A stretch of 64,000 nt of DNA from Jejuia rubra (GTDB taxonomy: Bacteria; Bacteroidota; Bacteroidia; Flavobacteriales; Flavobacteriaceae): the NCBI RefSeq assembly GCF_042684665.1, contig NZ_JBHULY010000016.1:124001-188000 (forward strand). Direction: 5' to 3'. Made by a program: the position numbers and the translations under genes. A model generated the notes under the pieces. It was not told the origin of the DNA. It made no database searches and was given only the letters and a program-made list of their open reading frames with translations. Every line of letters begins with the position of its first letter. Position 1 is the stretch's first letter. Positions 40,402-49,053 of this stretch are shown here, in pieces.

Positions 40402-42315
40402 TTACTTTACTTCCTCAAAATCAACATCCTCAACGTCATTGCCTTCGGACTGTCCTTGCTCTCCAGCTCCAGTATCTGGACCTGGTTGTGCGCCTCCCGC
40501 CTGTTGCGCTTCGGCCTGTGCTTTGTACATTTCTTCGGAGGCTACTTTCCAAGCTTCATTGATCTTCTCCAAAGCTGGCTCAATCTGTGCCAAATCTTTA
40601 GTTTCATAAGCTTTCTTCAACTCTTCCAAAGCTTCCTCGATTGGCTTTTTCTTATCATCAGATAATTTATCACCAAACTCTTCCAATTGCTTTTCCGTTT
40701 GGAAAATCATAGAATCCGCCTCGTTCAGCTTTTGAGCTTGTTCAGCAGCAGCTTTATCAGCCTCAGCATTCGCCTCAGCATCAGCTTTCATTTTCTCGAT
40801 TTCCTCCTCGGTCAATCCGGAAGATGCCTCAATTCTAATATCCTGTTTCTTACCAGTCGCTTTATCTTCAGCAGATACTTTGATGATACCATTGGCATCA
40901 ATATCAAAAGTTACCTCAATTTGTGGCGTACCTCGTCGTGCTGGTGGAATACCATCCAAGTGGAAACGTCCGATGGTTTTGTTATCCGCTGCCATCGCTC
41001 TTTCACCTTGAAGCACATGGATTTCCACAGATGGTTGATTATCCGCCGCAGTAGAGAATACTTGTGACTTCTTTGTCGGGATAGTCGTATTCGCATCAAT
41101 CAATTTAGTGAATACATTACCCATAGTTTCAATACCTAAAGATAGAGGCGTAACGTCAAGTAGCAATACATCTTTAACATCCCCAGTCAATACACCACCT
41201 TGGATAGCTGCACCCAATGACACTACCTCATCTGGGTTTACTCCTTTGCTTGGGGCTTTTCCAAAGAATTTTTCAACAGCAGTTTGTACCGCTGGAATCC
41301 TTGTAGAACCACCAACCAAAATAATCTCGTCAATATCGCTTTTGCTCAATCCGGCCGCCTTCAACGCCGAAGCACATGGCTCGATAGTACGCTTTACTAA
41401 ATCGTCGATCAATTGCTCAAATTTAGAACGTGTCAACGTACGTACTAAGTGCTTTGGTCCACTAGCCGTAGCCGTAATATAAGGTAAGTTGATTTCTGTT
41501 TGAGAAGAAGAAGACAATTCAATCTTCGCCTTTTCAGCCGCTTCTTTCAAGCGCTGCAAAGACATGGGATCCTCTCTCAAATCCATACTTTCCTCAGCCT
41601 TAAACTCGTCAGCCAACCAGTTGATGATTTTTTCGTCAACATCATCACCACCTAGGTGCGTATCACCGTCTGTTGACAATACTTCAAAAACGCCATCACC
41701 TAGTTCCAAAATAGAAACGTCATGTGTACCACCACCAAAGTCAAAAACCACAATCTTTTGGTCCGTACCTTTTTTGTCCAATCCGTAAGCCAATGCCGCA
41801 GCAGTAGGCTCGTTAATAATACGCTCTACTTTCAAGCCTGAAATCTCACCAGCCTCTTTTGTAGCCTGACGCTGACTGTCGTTAAAATAAGCAGGCACAG
41901 TAATTACCGCTCTGCTCACATCAGTACCCAAGTAATCCTCAGCAGTTTTCTTCATTTTTTGAAGAATCATTGCTGACAATTCCTGTGGTGTGTACAAACG
42001 ACCTTCGATATCCACTCTTGGCGTATCGTTGTCACCTTTCACCACTTTATATGGCACACGCTCGGCCTCTTTTTTAGATTCAGAATATTTATTCCCCATA
42101 AAACGCTTAATCGAATACACCGTTTTAGTAGGGTTGGTTACGGCTTGACGTTTTGCAGGGTCGCCCACCTTGATTTCGCCGCCTTCAACAAAGGCAATCA
42201 CAGATGGCGTCGTTCTTTTTCCTTCTGCATTAGGAATCACCACCGGCTCGTTACCCTCCATCACGGAAACGCAAGAGTTGGTCGTCCCTAAATCAATTCC
42301 AATAATTTTACTCAT
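40402..42315 (-). CDS. dnaK: Chaperone DnaK (Hsp70)
   Basis: Cytosolic ATP-dependent chaperone, 637 residues. N-terminal actin-like ATPase with IIGIDLGTTNSCVSVMEG, VFDFGGGTHDVSIL and VGGSTRIPAVQ; substrate-binding domain from about 390 (LLLDVTPLSLGIETMG) and a helical lid ending in the conserved EDVDFEEVK-type acidic tail. Full length. No grpE or dnaJ next to it. Upstream lies a repeat-rich 500-bp gap. Confidence 0.97.
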   Translation of the reverse strand: MSKIIGIDLGTTNSCVSVMEGNEPVVIPNAEGKRTTPSVIAFVEGGEIKVGDPAKRQAVTNPTKTVYSIKRFMGNKYSESKKEAERVPYKVVKGDNDTPRVDIEGRLYTPQELSAMILQKMKKTAEDYLGTDVSRAVITVPAYFNDSQRQATKEAGEISGLKVERIINEPTAAALAYGLDKKGTDQKIVVFDFGGGTHDVSILELGDGVFEVLSTDGDTHLGGDDVDEKIINWLADEFKAEESMDLREDPMSLQRLKEAAEKAKIELSSSSQTEINLPYITATASGPKHLVRTLTRSKFEQLIDDLVKRTIEPCASALKAAGLSKSDIDEIILVGGSTRIPAVQTAVEKFFGKAPSKGVNPDEVVSLGAAIQGGVLTGDVKDVLLLDVTPLSLGIETMGNVFTKLIDANTTIPTKKSQVFSTAADNQPSVEIHVLQGERAMAADNKTIGRFHLDGIPPARRGTPQIEVTFDIDANGIIKVSAEDKATGKKQDIRIEASSGLTEEEIEKMKADAEANAEADKAAAEQAQKLNEADSMIFQTEKQLEEFGDKLSDDKKKPIEEALEELKKAYETKDLAQIEPALEKINEAWKVASEEMYKAQAEAQQAGGAQPGPDTGAGEQGQSEGNDVEDVDFEEVK

Positions 42316-42829
42316 AATATGTTTTTTATTGTTGAATGTTCGTTTTCAAATTCGATTTACACAAGTCAATCTTTATGCCAATGCACAAAGCATGACACAG
42401 TGGCAGGTTTTAGTCGCAGCAGGCAGTGACAGTAGGCAGTACTTTAAAAACCGTAGCATTCTGTACAACATGATTATTCCCCCTTTGGGGGTTAGGGGGA
42501 TTATTTGGGCGCAACCACAAGGGTCGGGCTTTCACTAGTCGCTCCTTCTAAGGTCGGGAGCTCCAACATGCCGTTCAATCCCTTGCGCACTAGCCCTAAC
42601 CTCAGTTCCTCCATTAAACAACATTTCTAAACGTCAACCTATCCACAAAAACCCGTTGATTAACAATACCTTACCAAGTTTTATCGTTTAAAGTCACATA
42701 ATGTTGAGAAATTCATGTTCAAAATTACCATTCATCGAAAAAATAATACTTTCAACCTGCATTTAATTATATTTGAACGATTTAAGACATAAAAAACCTA
42801 CATTTTTTATCAAAATCACGAAAATTGCT
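42316..42829. repeat. Repeat-rich intergenic region upstream of dnaK and the DUF1800 gene
   Basis: No gene. At 42395-42445 is a tract of GGCAGT/GCAGG-rich words (GCAGGCAGTGACAGTAGGCAG). At 42478-42500 is a CCCCCTTTGGGGGTTAGGGGGA hairpin unit. At 42502-42600 is the third copy of the TATTTGGGCG...GGGTCGGGCTTTC repeat. The remainder is AT-rich. It must contain the dnaK promoter, which was not identified. Confidence 0.6.
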
Positions 42830-44635
42830 ATGAAAAGAATTTTACTGTCCGCACTATTATGCCTGCCTATTTTTATCCTAGCGCAATCCTACAACGATTA
42901 TTTGGGTGCAGGCCATAGTAACGGCATTACAGTAACATCCAGTAGCCAACAAACCAAAACTGATTGGAACGAACAGGCCAGTGGGATAAACACAATTAAC
43001 GGTTCAGGTTTGGATGGGCGTTTATTGGAAACCTCCCGGTTTTTAGCGCAGGCCTCCTTTGGTGCAAATTTGGAATACATTAAACAAGTAGCCGAAAACC
43101 CTTTCGAAGATTGGATCGACCAACAGTTCGCTACCAATTCCCCAGCCATGGAACAACTCACACATTCCATTTTTGAACAGGCCCGTTCAAGATTCATCGC
43201 AAACGGTGGTAATGCAGAGAATTATGAGCGCCCTGATTGGCAACATTTTATGTTTGCTTGGTGGCAGGCCAATATTAATAATGAAGATTTGTTAAGGCAA
43301 AAAGTGGCTTTGGCCTTGAGTGAAATTTTGGTGATTTCGCGAGACTCAAATCTTGCCAGTTATGGCCTGGGCTTGGCCGATTACTACGATGTGTTAAAAG
43401 ATAACGCCTTTGGCAACTTTCGAGATTTATTAAAGGGCATAGCGCTTCATCCAATGATGGGCATTTATTTAAGCCATTATAACAATCCAAAAAGTGTCCC
43501 AAACCTGAACATCCATCCCGACGAAAATTTTGCTCGTGAAATTATGCAATTGTTTAGCATCGGACTTTATGAGCTAAATCCGGATGGCACCTACGTTTTA
43601 GACGGCGACGGGGATAGAATCCCGACCTATAACAATGATGATATCAAAGAATTTGCAAAAATATTTACGGGACTCGGCCCAGCTGATATACGGCCCAACG
43701 AATGGGTATCAGCACCCGATTTTGGTGTGGGCCATTGGGTGGCCATAAAAACTAAGCCTATGGTGATGTACGACGAGTGGCACCAGCCGGGCGAAAAACG
43801 ATTATTAAATGGCTTGGTAGTGCCTAGCGGACAATCAGGACTGCAGGATATTGATTCGGCCATTGACAATTTGTTCAAACATCCAAATACTGGCCCGTTT
43901 ATAGTTACCAGATTGATTCAACAATTGGTAAAGTCCAACCCATCTCCTGCCTATGTAGCAAGGGTAAGTGCCGCATTTAACAATACGAAAGGCGTTCGTG
44001 GTGACATGAAAGCGGTCATTAAAGCCATTCTATTGGATGACGAAGCCAGAAGTTGTAGCTGGATTGAAAACCCATCAAGCGGCAAGTTAATTGAGCCGAT
44101 GGTTCGATACTTTAATGTGGTGCGTCAAATCGATTTGAATAACAATGACAGCATTTACTGGAACATCGCTTGGGATTTTTATAAAAATACTGGCCAGGCA
44201 CCATTGTCCGCGCCTCATGTATTCAACTTCTTTTTACCCGAATATGTCCCAAATCAAGAATTTACCGATGCTAAAATGGTCGGCCCCGAATTTGAAATCC
44301 ATAATTCCGCTACCAGCATCAACTATCTAAATCAAGTAGATTCTTGGACCAACAACCGATGGTACGACGTACTCCGAACTTGGGATCTAGGCATGGAAGG
44401 TACTCCTTTAGATTTTGAGAAATTAAAATACTACGCAAAAGACAGTGAAGTCTTGGTAAATCAATTAGATAAATTGTTCACCCATGGCCTGCTTTCAGAC
44501 GAAACCAAACAAACCATCGTGGAAGCCGTAGACCCAATTCTTAGAGGTTGGGGTGATGTTGAATACACGGATTTAAGAGTAAAAATGGCACTCTACCTAA
44601 TCATGGTTAGCCCAGACTATGCCATATTGAAATAG
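42830..44635 (+). CDS. DUF1800 family secreted protein
   Basis: Exported protein of 601 residues with a signal peptide (MKRILLSALLCLPIFILAQ). DUF1800 signatures: LLETSRFLAQASFGAN (about 65-80), WWQANINNEDLLRQKVALALSEILVIS, HPDENFAREIMQLFSIGLYELNPDG and PNTGPFIVTRLIQQLVKSNPSPAYVARV. The ATG at 42830 is preferred to an upstream TTG because it gives the signal peptide directly. DUF1800 and DUF1501 proteins are nearly always neighbours, as here. Function of the pair is not established. Confidence 0.87.
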   Translation: MKRILLSALLCLPIFILAQSYNDYLGAGHSNGITVTSSSQQTKTDWNEQASGINTINGSGLDGRLLETSRFLAQASFGANLEYIKQVAENPFEDWIDQQFATNSPAMEQLTHSIFEQARSRFIANGGNAENYERPDWQHFMFAWWQANINNEDLLRQKVALALSEILVISRDSNLASYGLGLADYYDVLKDNAFGNFRDLLKGIALHPMMGIYLSHYNNPKSVPNLNIHPDENFAREIMQLFSIGLYELNPDGTYVLDGDGDRIPTYNNDDIKEFAKIFTGLGPADIRPNEWVSAPDFGVGHWVAIKTKPMVMYDEWHQPGEKRLLNGLVVPSGQSGLQDIDSAIDNLFKHPNTGPFIVTRLIQQLVKSNPSPAYVARVSAAFNNTKGVRGDMKAVIKAILLDDEARSCSWIENPSSGKLIEPMVRYFNVVRQIDLNNNDSIYWNIAWDFYKNTGQAPLSAPHVFNFFLPEYVPNQEFTDAKMVGPEFEIHNSATSINYLNQVDSWTNNRWYDVLRTWDLGMEGTPLDFEKLKYYAKDSEVLVNQLDKLFTHGLLSDETKQTIVEAVDPILRGWGDVEYTDLRVKMALYLIMVSPDYAILK

Positions 44636-44642
44636 ACACATC

Positions 44643-46067
44643 ATGACAAAACATAATAAAAATAACATTTCACGACGAAAATTCATTGGGGATTCCTGTG
44701 CAGCACTGGGATACACAACACTATTTTCATCGTTGATTAATCTGAAAGCGATGGCAGCATCGGCCATGGACAATTCGGCCGTCATCACGGCTAATGGGAA
44801 TTACAAAGCTTTGGTGTGCCTGATGCTGGGAGGCGGTAATGATTCCTTCAATATGCTCATTCCGAAAGGAAATAATGAATATAACGAATACGCTACCACA
44901 CGCTCTAACTTAGCTATTGGGCAAAATGAAGTGTTGCAAATCAATCCAAATACCAGTGATGGTAGAACGTTTGGACTACATCCCTCAATGCCCGATATGA
45001 GGCAAATTTTTGAAAGTGGCAACTTGGCGTTTTTGGCGAACGTTGGTACTTTAATAGAACCATCTACCAAATCTGATATAAAAAATAATGTAGTCAAAAC
45101 ACCTTTGGGACTTTTTTCACATGCCGACCAAATTCAGCAGTGGCAAACCGGAAGACCCAATGAGCGAACCAATATCGGCTGGGGAGGTAAAATTGCCGAT
45201 TTGGTACAATCTATGAACTCCAGCGATAAGATTTCAATGAACATTTCGCTTAGAGGCAGTAACATTTTTCAACGTGGGGACCAAATTATCCCCTATGCCA
45301 TTGGCAACGAAGGGAGTGTTGGTATTAGAGGGTACGGTGAAGATGACCTATTCAACAGCCTTAGAACCGATGCACTCAACTCAATGCTCGAGAGGGATTA
45401 TCAGGATGTTTTCAAGAATACTTATAAAAATACCATCAAAGCCTCAAACGAATCTAATTTAGAATTTCAGTCGGCCGTAGATAGTATTCCCGAATTTGTT
45501 ACACCGCTTCCTGAGGAAAACGATTTGGCCGCACAACTGCGAATGGTGGCGAAAACCATTGGCTCAAGAAATACCCTTGGGTTTTCGAGACAAATATTTT
45601 TTGTGCAACTGGGTGGTTGGGACCATCACGATGAACTTTTGATAAATCATGCTGATAACTTAACCCTAGTGAATGATGCGCTTAACTATTTCAATAGCTT
45701 GATGTTTGAGCTGAACACCAACGATTGCGTCACCACTTTTAGCGTTTCGGACTTTGCAAGAACATTGACGTCCAACGGAAATGGAACGGACCATGCCTGG
45801 GGAGGCAATGCTTTTATGATGGGTGGGGCCGTAAATGGAAAGGAAATATATGGGGACTACCCTACATTGGCCTTGGATAGCGAGCAAGATTTACGCGATG
45901 GCGTAATGATTCCCACTACTGCGGCCGACTTATATATGGCCGAATTGGCACTATGGTTTGGCGTAGCACCCTCTGAACTCAGTACAATATTGCCGAACCT
46001 TTCAAAATTTTATGATACCAACAGCGGTACGCCACCTTTAGGTTTTATGAATATGAGCATGCTATGA
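44643..46067 (+). CDS. DUF1501 family Tat-exported protein
   Basis: Protein of 474 residues with a Tat signal (SRRKFIGDS followed by a hydrophobic run to about 40). DUF1501 features include ALVCLMLGGGNDSFNMLIP, LGLFSHADQIQQWQTG and the C-terminal TSNGNGTDHAWGGNAFMMGGAV. The fold is alkaline-phosphatase-like with Asn/Asp/His residues that may bind metal. It is 7 bp after the DUF1800 gene and overlaps the next gene by ATGA. Function unknown. Confidence 0.87.
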   Translation: MTKHNKNNISRRKFIGDSCAALGYTTLFSSLINLKAMAASAMDNSAVITANGNYKALVCLMLGGGNDSFNMLIPKGNNEYNEYATTRSNLAIGQNEVLQINPNTSDGRTFGLHPSMPDMRQIFESGNLAFLANVGTLIEPSTKSDIKNNVVKTPLGLFSHADQIQQWQTGRPNERTNIGWGGKIADLVQSMNSSDKISMNISLRGSNIFQRGDQIIPYAIGNEGSVGIRGYGEDDLFNSLRTDALNSMLERDYQDVFKNTYKNTIKASNESNLEFQSAVDSIPEFVTPLPEENDLAAQLRMVAKTIGSRNTLGFSRQIFFVQLGGWDHHDELLINHADNLTLVNDALNYFNSLMFELNTNDCVTTFSVSDFARTLTSNGNGTDHAWGGNAFMMGGAVNGKEIYGDYPTLALDSEQDLRDGVMIPTTAADLYMAELALWFGVAPSELSTILPNLSKFYDTNSGTPPLGFMNMSML

Positions 46068-46819
46068 TAAAACAATTTCACATACTGACAGTTTTAATTT
46101 TTATTACCGGTAGCCTGGCTATTCATGGGCAATGCTTCCAAGACAGGCATAGTACCAACTGGTATGATGGCTGGGTATCCTGTGAGCCATCCCCTAATCC
46201 AATTTCATCCTATGGTAGCACCCATTGGATTTTATATGATTTGGGATATGATTATGTATTAAATGAAACCAAAATATGGAACGCTAACGAAGTAAAACAT
46301 TTGGATTATGGCATAAATGAATACACTATTGATTATTCATTAGACGGTTTTACGTGGGACAATCTTGGTAGTTTCACTATGGACCGAGCTTCAGGCTCAT
46401 CAACTTATGAAGGCGCAGAAGGACCTGATTTTGAAGGTACAAAAGCAAGGTATGTGCTGATAACCCCGAATACAAACTATGGGGGAGACTGTATGGCAAT
46501 GAGCGAAATTAAAATTGCCATTACCGACCCATTTATCGTGGTTGAAGAAGAAGATGGCTACAACGCCTCAATTTACCCCAATCCGTTTCAAAGTGACATC
46601 AATCTGAGAATCGTGGCTTTGGAGCAAAACACTCCGGTGTCCTATCATTTATACGACATCATGGGTAGATCCATCACCAGCAATAACATAGATTTAGCTG
46701 AAAATCAACAGAATTACCGTTTGCCTATCAATGCGGGAGTGCTTTCCTTAGGCATTTATATTTTAAAAATTAATCAAAACGGAAAGGAAAAAACATTTAA
46801 GTTGATTAAACGGAAATAG
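46064..46819 (+). CDS. T9SS-exported protein with discoidin-like (F5/8 C) domain
   Basis: Secreted protein of 251 residues. After a signal peptide (about 1-24, ending IHGQ) comes a discoidin-like region: WILYDLGYDYVLNETKIWNAN, YTIDYSLDGFTWDNLGSFTM and ARYVLITPNTNYGGDCMAMSEIKI. The last about 70 residues are a type A T9SS sorting domain (ASIYPNPFQSDINLRI ... LSLGIYILKINQNGKEKTFKLIKRK). It overlaps the DUF1501 gene by four bases and is the third gene of that cluster, perhaps its surface-binding part. Confidence 0.82.
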   Translation: MIKQFHILTVLIFITGSLAIHGQCFQDRHSTNWYDGWVSCEPSPNPISSYGSTHWILYDLGYDYVLNETKIWNANEVKHLDYGINEYTIDYSLDGFTWDNLGSFTMDRASGSSTYEGAEGPDFEGTKARYVLITPNTNYGGDCMAMSEIKIAITDPFIVVEEEDGYNASIYPNPFQSDINLRIVALEQNTPVSYHLYDIMGRSITSNNIDLAENQQNYRLPINAGVLSLGIYILKINQNGKEKTFKLIKRK

Positions 46820-46865
46820 TTGTTTTTTAAAAGGCATAATAGCCAATGGTTTTCCTAATTAGAGC

Positions 46866-47327
46866 TTACGTTCTATCGCAGGTTGAACATCTCCTGGTAT
46901 CGATCATATAAATAATCTTCCATTGCCCGCCGTCATTAAACAACTGAAAAGAATTCACACCACAATGACTGAATTCACCATTAAACCAAAACTCATAAGG
47001 TGTCCAAACATTGGCCATATTTCCATCAATCTGAATGCTATAATCCAATAGACACTCCTCCCATTTTTGGTCAACTGGCCTGTTGGCTATCGCATTGATG
47101 AATTTGGCCGGGTCATCAGTCACCAAAACATCCTCCCCTTTTTTATTCCTAAAAGCGGTCTGCATCAAAACCTTATCAGCCATTACTGATTTCATTAAGA
47201 TTGTGTCCCCTTTATGAAAACCTTCAAAAAATGTTTCAATTGTTGCCTTAGCACTAGTGTTTTCGAATGATTGCGACTGAACGGTTGAAACAACTAAAAG
47301 CACTAAATAAAAAACAAACCTGACCAT
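46866..47327 (-). CDS. Secreted SnoaL/NTF2-like hypothetical protein
   Basis: Small exported protein, 153 residues from the ATG at 47327, which places a signal peptide (MVRFVFYLVLLVVSTVQSQ) at the start; an upstream ATG at 47363 would bury it. The mature part has the NTF2-like pattern: ATIETFFEGFHKGDTILMKSVMADKV, VWTPYEFWFNGEFSHCGVNSFQLFNDGGQWKIIYMIDTRR. Such domains bind or convert small molecules, but no catalytic set is evident. Ends in RRCSTCDR with two cysteines. Divergent from panB. Confidence 0.75.
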   Translation of the reverse strand: MVRFVFYLVLLVVSTVQSQSFENTSAKATIETFFEGFHKGDTILMKSVMADKVLMQTAFRNKKGEDVLVTDDPAKFINAIANRPVDQKWEECLLDYSIQIDGNMANVWTPYEFWFNGEFSHCGVNSFQLFNDGGQWKIIYMIDTRRCSTCDRT

Positions 47328-47445
47328 AGAAAATAACTTTTCACTAAAGTAGCACATAACCAAGCCGTGATTACAGGCTTAAAGAAAAGTTTAACAGTAT
47401 CTGCTTTATTTAGTATTTTTACGTGCTAACTAAAACTGAAGCAAC

Positions 47446-48264
47446 ATGTCCACAGCCAAGAAAGAGTACAAACGCGTTACCGTAAAATCCTTAGTTGACA
47501 TGAAGGCCGCGGGCGAAAAGATATCTATGTTAACGGCGTACGATTATACCATGGCAAAAATAGTGGACGGTGCCGGGGTTGACGTTATTTTGGTTGGAGA
47601 TTCTGCAAGTAATGTGATGGCCGGGCATGAAACTACCTTACCGATTACTTTGGACCAAATGATTTATCATGCTTCTTCGGTGGTAAGAGCTATTTATCGT
47701 GCTTTGATTGTTGTTGACTTGCCCTTTGGGAGTTATCAAAGTGACCCAAAAGAGGCGTTGCGTTCTGCCATTAGGATTATGAAGGAAAGTGGTGCGCATT
47801 CAGTTAAATTAGAAGGTGGTAAAGAAATAAAGGAATCTATCAAACGTATTTTAAATGCTGGTATACCCGTAATGGGACATTTAGGTTTGACCCCACAATC
47901 CATTTATAAATTTGGCACTTATACTGTCCGTGCAAAAGAAGAACAAGAAGCCGAGCAACTTATTGAAGATGCCAAAATGCTAGAACGTTTGGGCTGTTTT
48001 GCAATTGTCCTCGAAAAGATTCCCGCAAAACTGGCTAAGCAGGTTGCAGAAAGCGTTAGCATTCCCATTATCGGAATCGGAGCGGGACCTGACGTGGACG
48101 GCCAAGTTCTGGTACTCCACGACATGATCGGGATGACCCACGAATTCAATCCTAGGTTTTTAAGGCGCTACTTAAGTTTATATGAGGATATGACCAATGC
48201 TATTTCGAAGTATGTGGATGATGTTAAATCCCAGGATTTCCCTAATGAAAGTGAGTCGTATTAG
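47446..48264 (+). CDS. panB: 3-methyl-2-oxobutanoate hydroxymethyltransferase PanB
   Basis: First step of pantothenate synthesis: transfers a hydroxymethyl group from methylene-tetrahydrofolate to ketoisovalerate. 272 residues, full length. Motifs: ISMLTAYDYTMAKIVD, VDVILVGDSASNVMAGHETTLP (metal-binding Asp), VKLEGG, GIPVMGHLGLTPQS and PIIGIGAGPDVDGQVLVLHDMIG. Followed by a 7-bp tandem repeat and a pseudouridine synthase gene. Confidence 0.96.
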   Translation: MSTAKKEYKRVTVKSLVDMKAAGEKISMLTAYDYTMAKIVDGAGVDVILVGDSASNVMAGHETTLPITLDQMIYHASSVVRAIYRALIVVDLPFGSYQSDPKEALRSAIRIMKESGAHSVKLEGGKEIKESIKRILNAGIPVMGHLGLTPQSIYKFGTYTVRAKEEQEAEQLIEDAKMLERLGCFAIVLEKIPAKLAKQVAESVSIPIIGIGAGPDVDGQVLVLHDMIGMTHEFNPRFLRRYLSLYEDMTNAISKYVDDVKSQDFPNESESY

Positions 48265-48265
48265 T

Positions 48266-48303
48266 AGCTTTTAGCTTTTAGCTTTTAGCTTTTAGCTTTT
48301 AGC
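48266..48303 (+). repeat. Tandem 7-bp repeat AGCTTTT, 5.4 copies
   Basis: Five exact copies of AGCTTTT from 48266 to 48300 plus AGC. It lies between panB and the pseudouridine synthase start and may vary in copy number, changing spacing to the downstream GTG start. Confidence 0.9.
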
Positions 48304-48322
48304 AAAAAATATTTGAAAATTT

Positions 48323-49024
48323 GTGTCCTGTAAAATAGTTTCAAATAAAGATAATCTTCAAGTTTTATACGAAGACAACCATCTCATAATCGTAAACAAA
48401 AGGGCTGGTGACATTGTACAAGGAGATAAAACAGGTGATACACCTTTGAGTGATGTAGTGAAAGCGTACATAAAAGGCAAGTACAATAAACCTGGAAATG
48501 TGTTTCTGGGCACCGTTCACCGTTTGGACAGGCCTACAACAGGTCTTGTAATATTTGCTAAAACCAGTAAAGCACTGCCAAGACTCAATAAACTATTTCT
48601 TTCGAAAGACATTCAAAAAACTTATTGGGCGGTTGTAAAAAAAGAAACCCCAAAACATAAAGACACCCTTATTCATTGGCTAAAAAAGAACCCTAAAAAC
48701 AATAAATCCACAGCTCACCTAAAGGAAATAAGAGACAGTAAAAAGGCCATTCTTCATTATAAAACCATCAAAAAACTAGACAATTATTATCTTCTTGAAA
48801 TCCAATTGGAAACAGGGAGACACCATCAAATCCGTTCACAACTGTCCAAAATTGGTTGTCCTATTAAAGGTGATTTGAAATATGGTTTTGACAGAAGCAA
48901 TAAAGATGCTAGTATTCATCTTCATGCCAGGCATATTGAATTTATCCATCCGGTGAGAAAAGAGCCGATTTCCGTTGAGGCACCATTGCCAAGTGATCCT
49001 CTTTGGAACGCCTGTTTGTCTTAA
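48323..49024 (+). CDS. RluA-family pseudouridine synthase
   Basis: Cytosolic rRNA or tRNA pseudouridine synthase of 233 residues. Motifs: YEDNHLIIVNKRAGDIVQ, GTVHRLDRPTTGLVIFAKTSKAL (catalytic Asp in HRLDRPTTG, about residue 69) and LLEIQLETGRHHQIRSQLSKIG. No S4 domain, so it is a short RluA-type form. The GTG at 48323 is the only start giving the full first beta strand; it is 20 bp after a tandem repeat. Confidence 0.9.
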   Translation: MSCKIVSNKDNLQVLYEDNHLIIVNKRAGDIVQGDKTGDTPLSDVVKAYIKGKYNKPGNVFLGTVHRLDRPTTGLVIFAKTSKALPRLNKLFLSKDIQKTYWAVVKKETPKHKDTLIHWLKKNPKNNKSTAHLKEIRDSKKAILHYKTIKKLDNYYLLEIQLETGRHHQIRSQLSKIGCPIKGDLKYGFDRSNKDASIHLHARHIEFIHPVRKEPISVEAPLPSDPLWNACLS

Positions 49025-49053
49025 ATTGAATATCTTTATAAAAACCATTTTAA

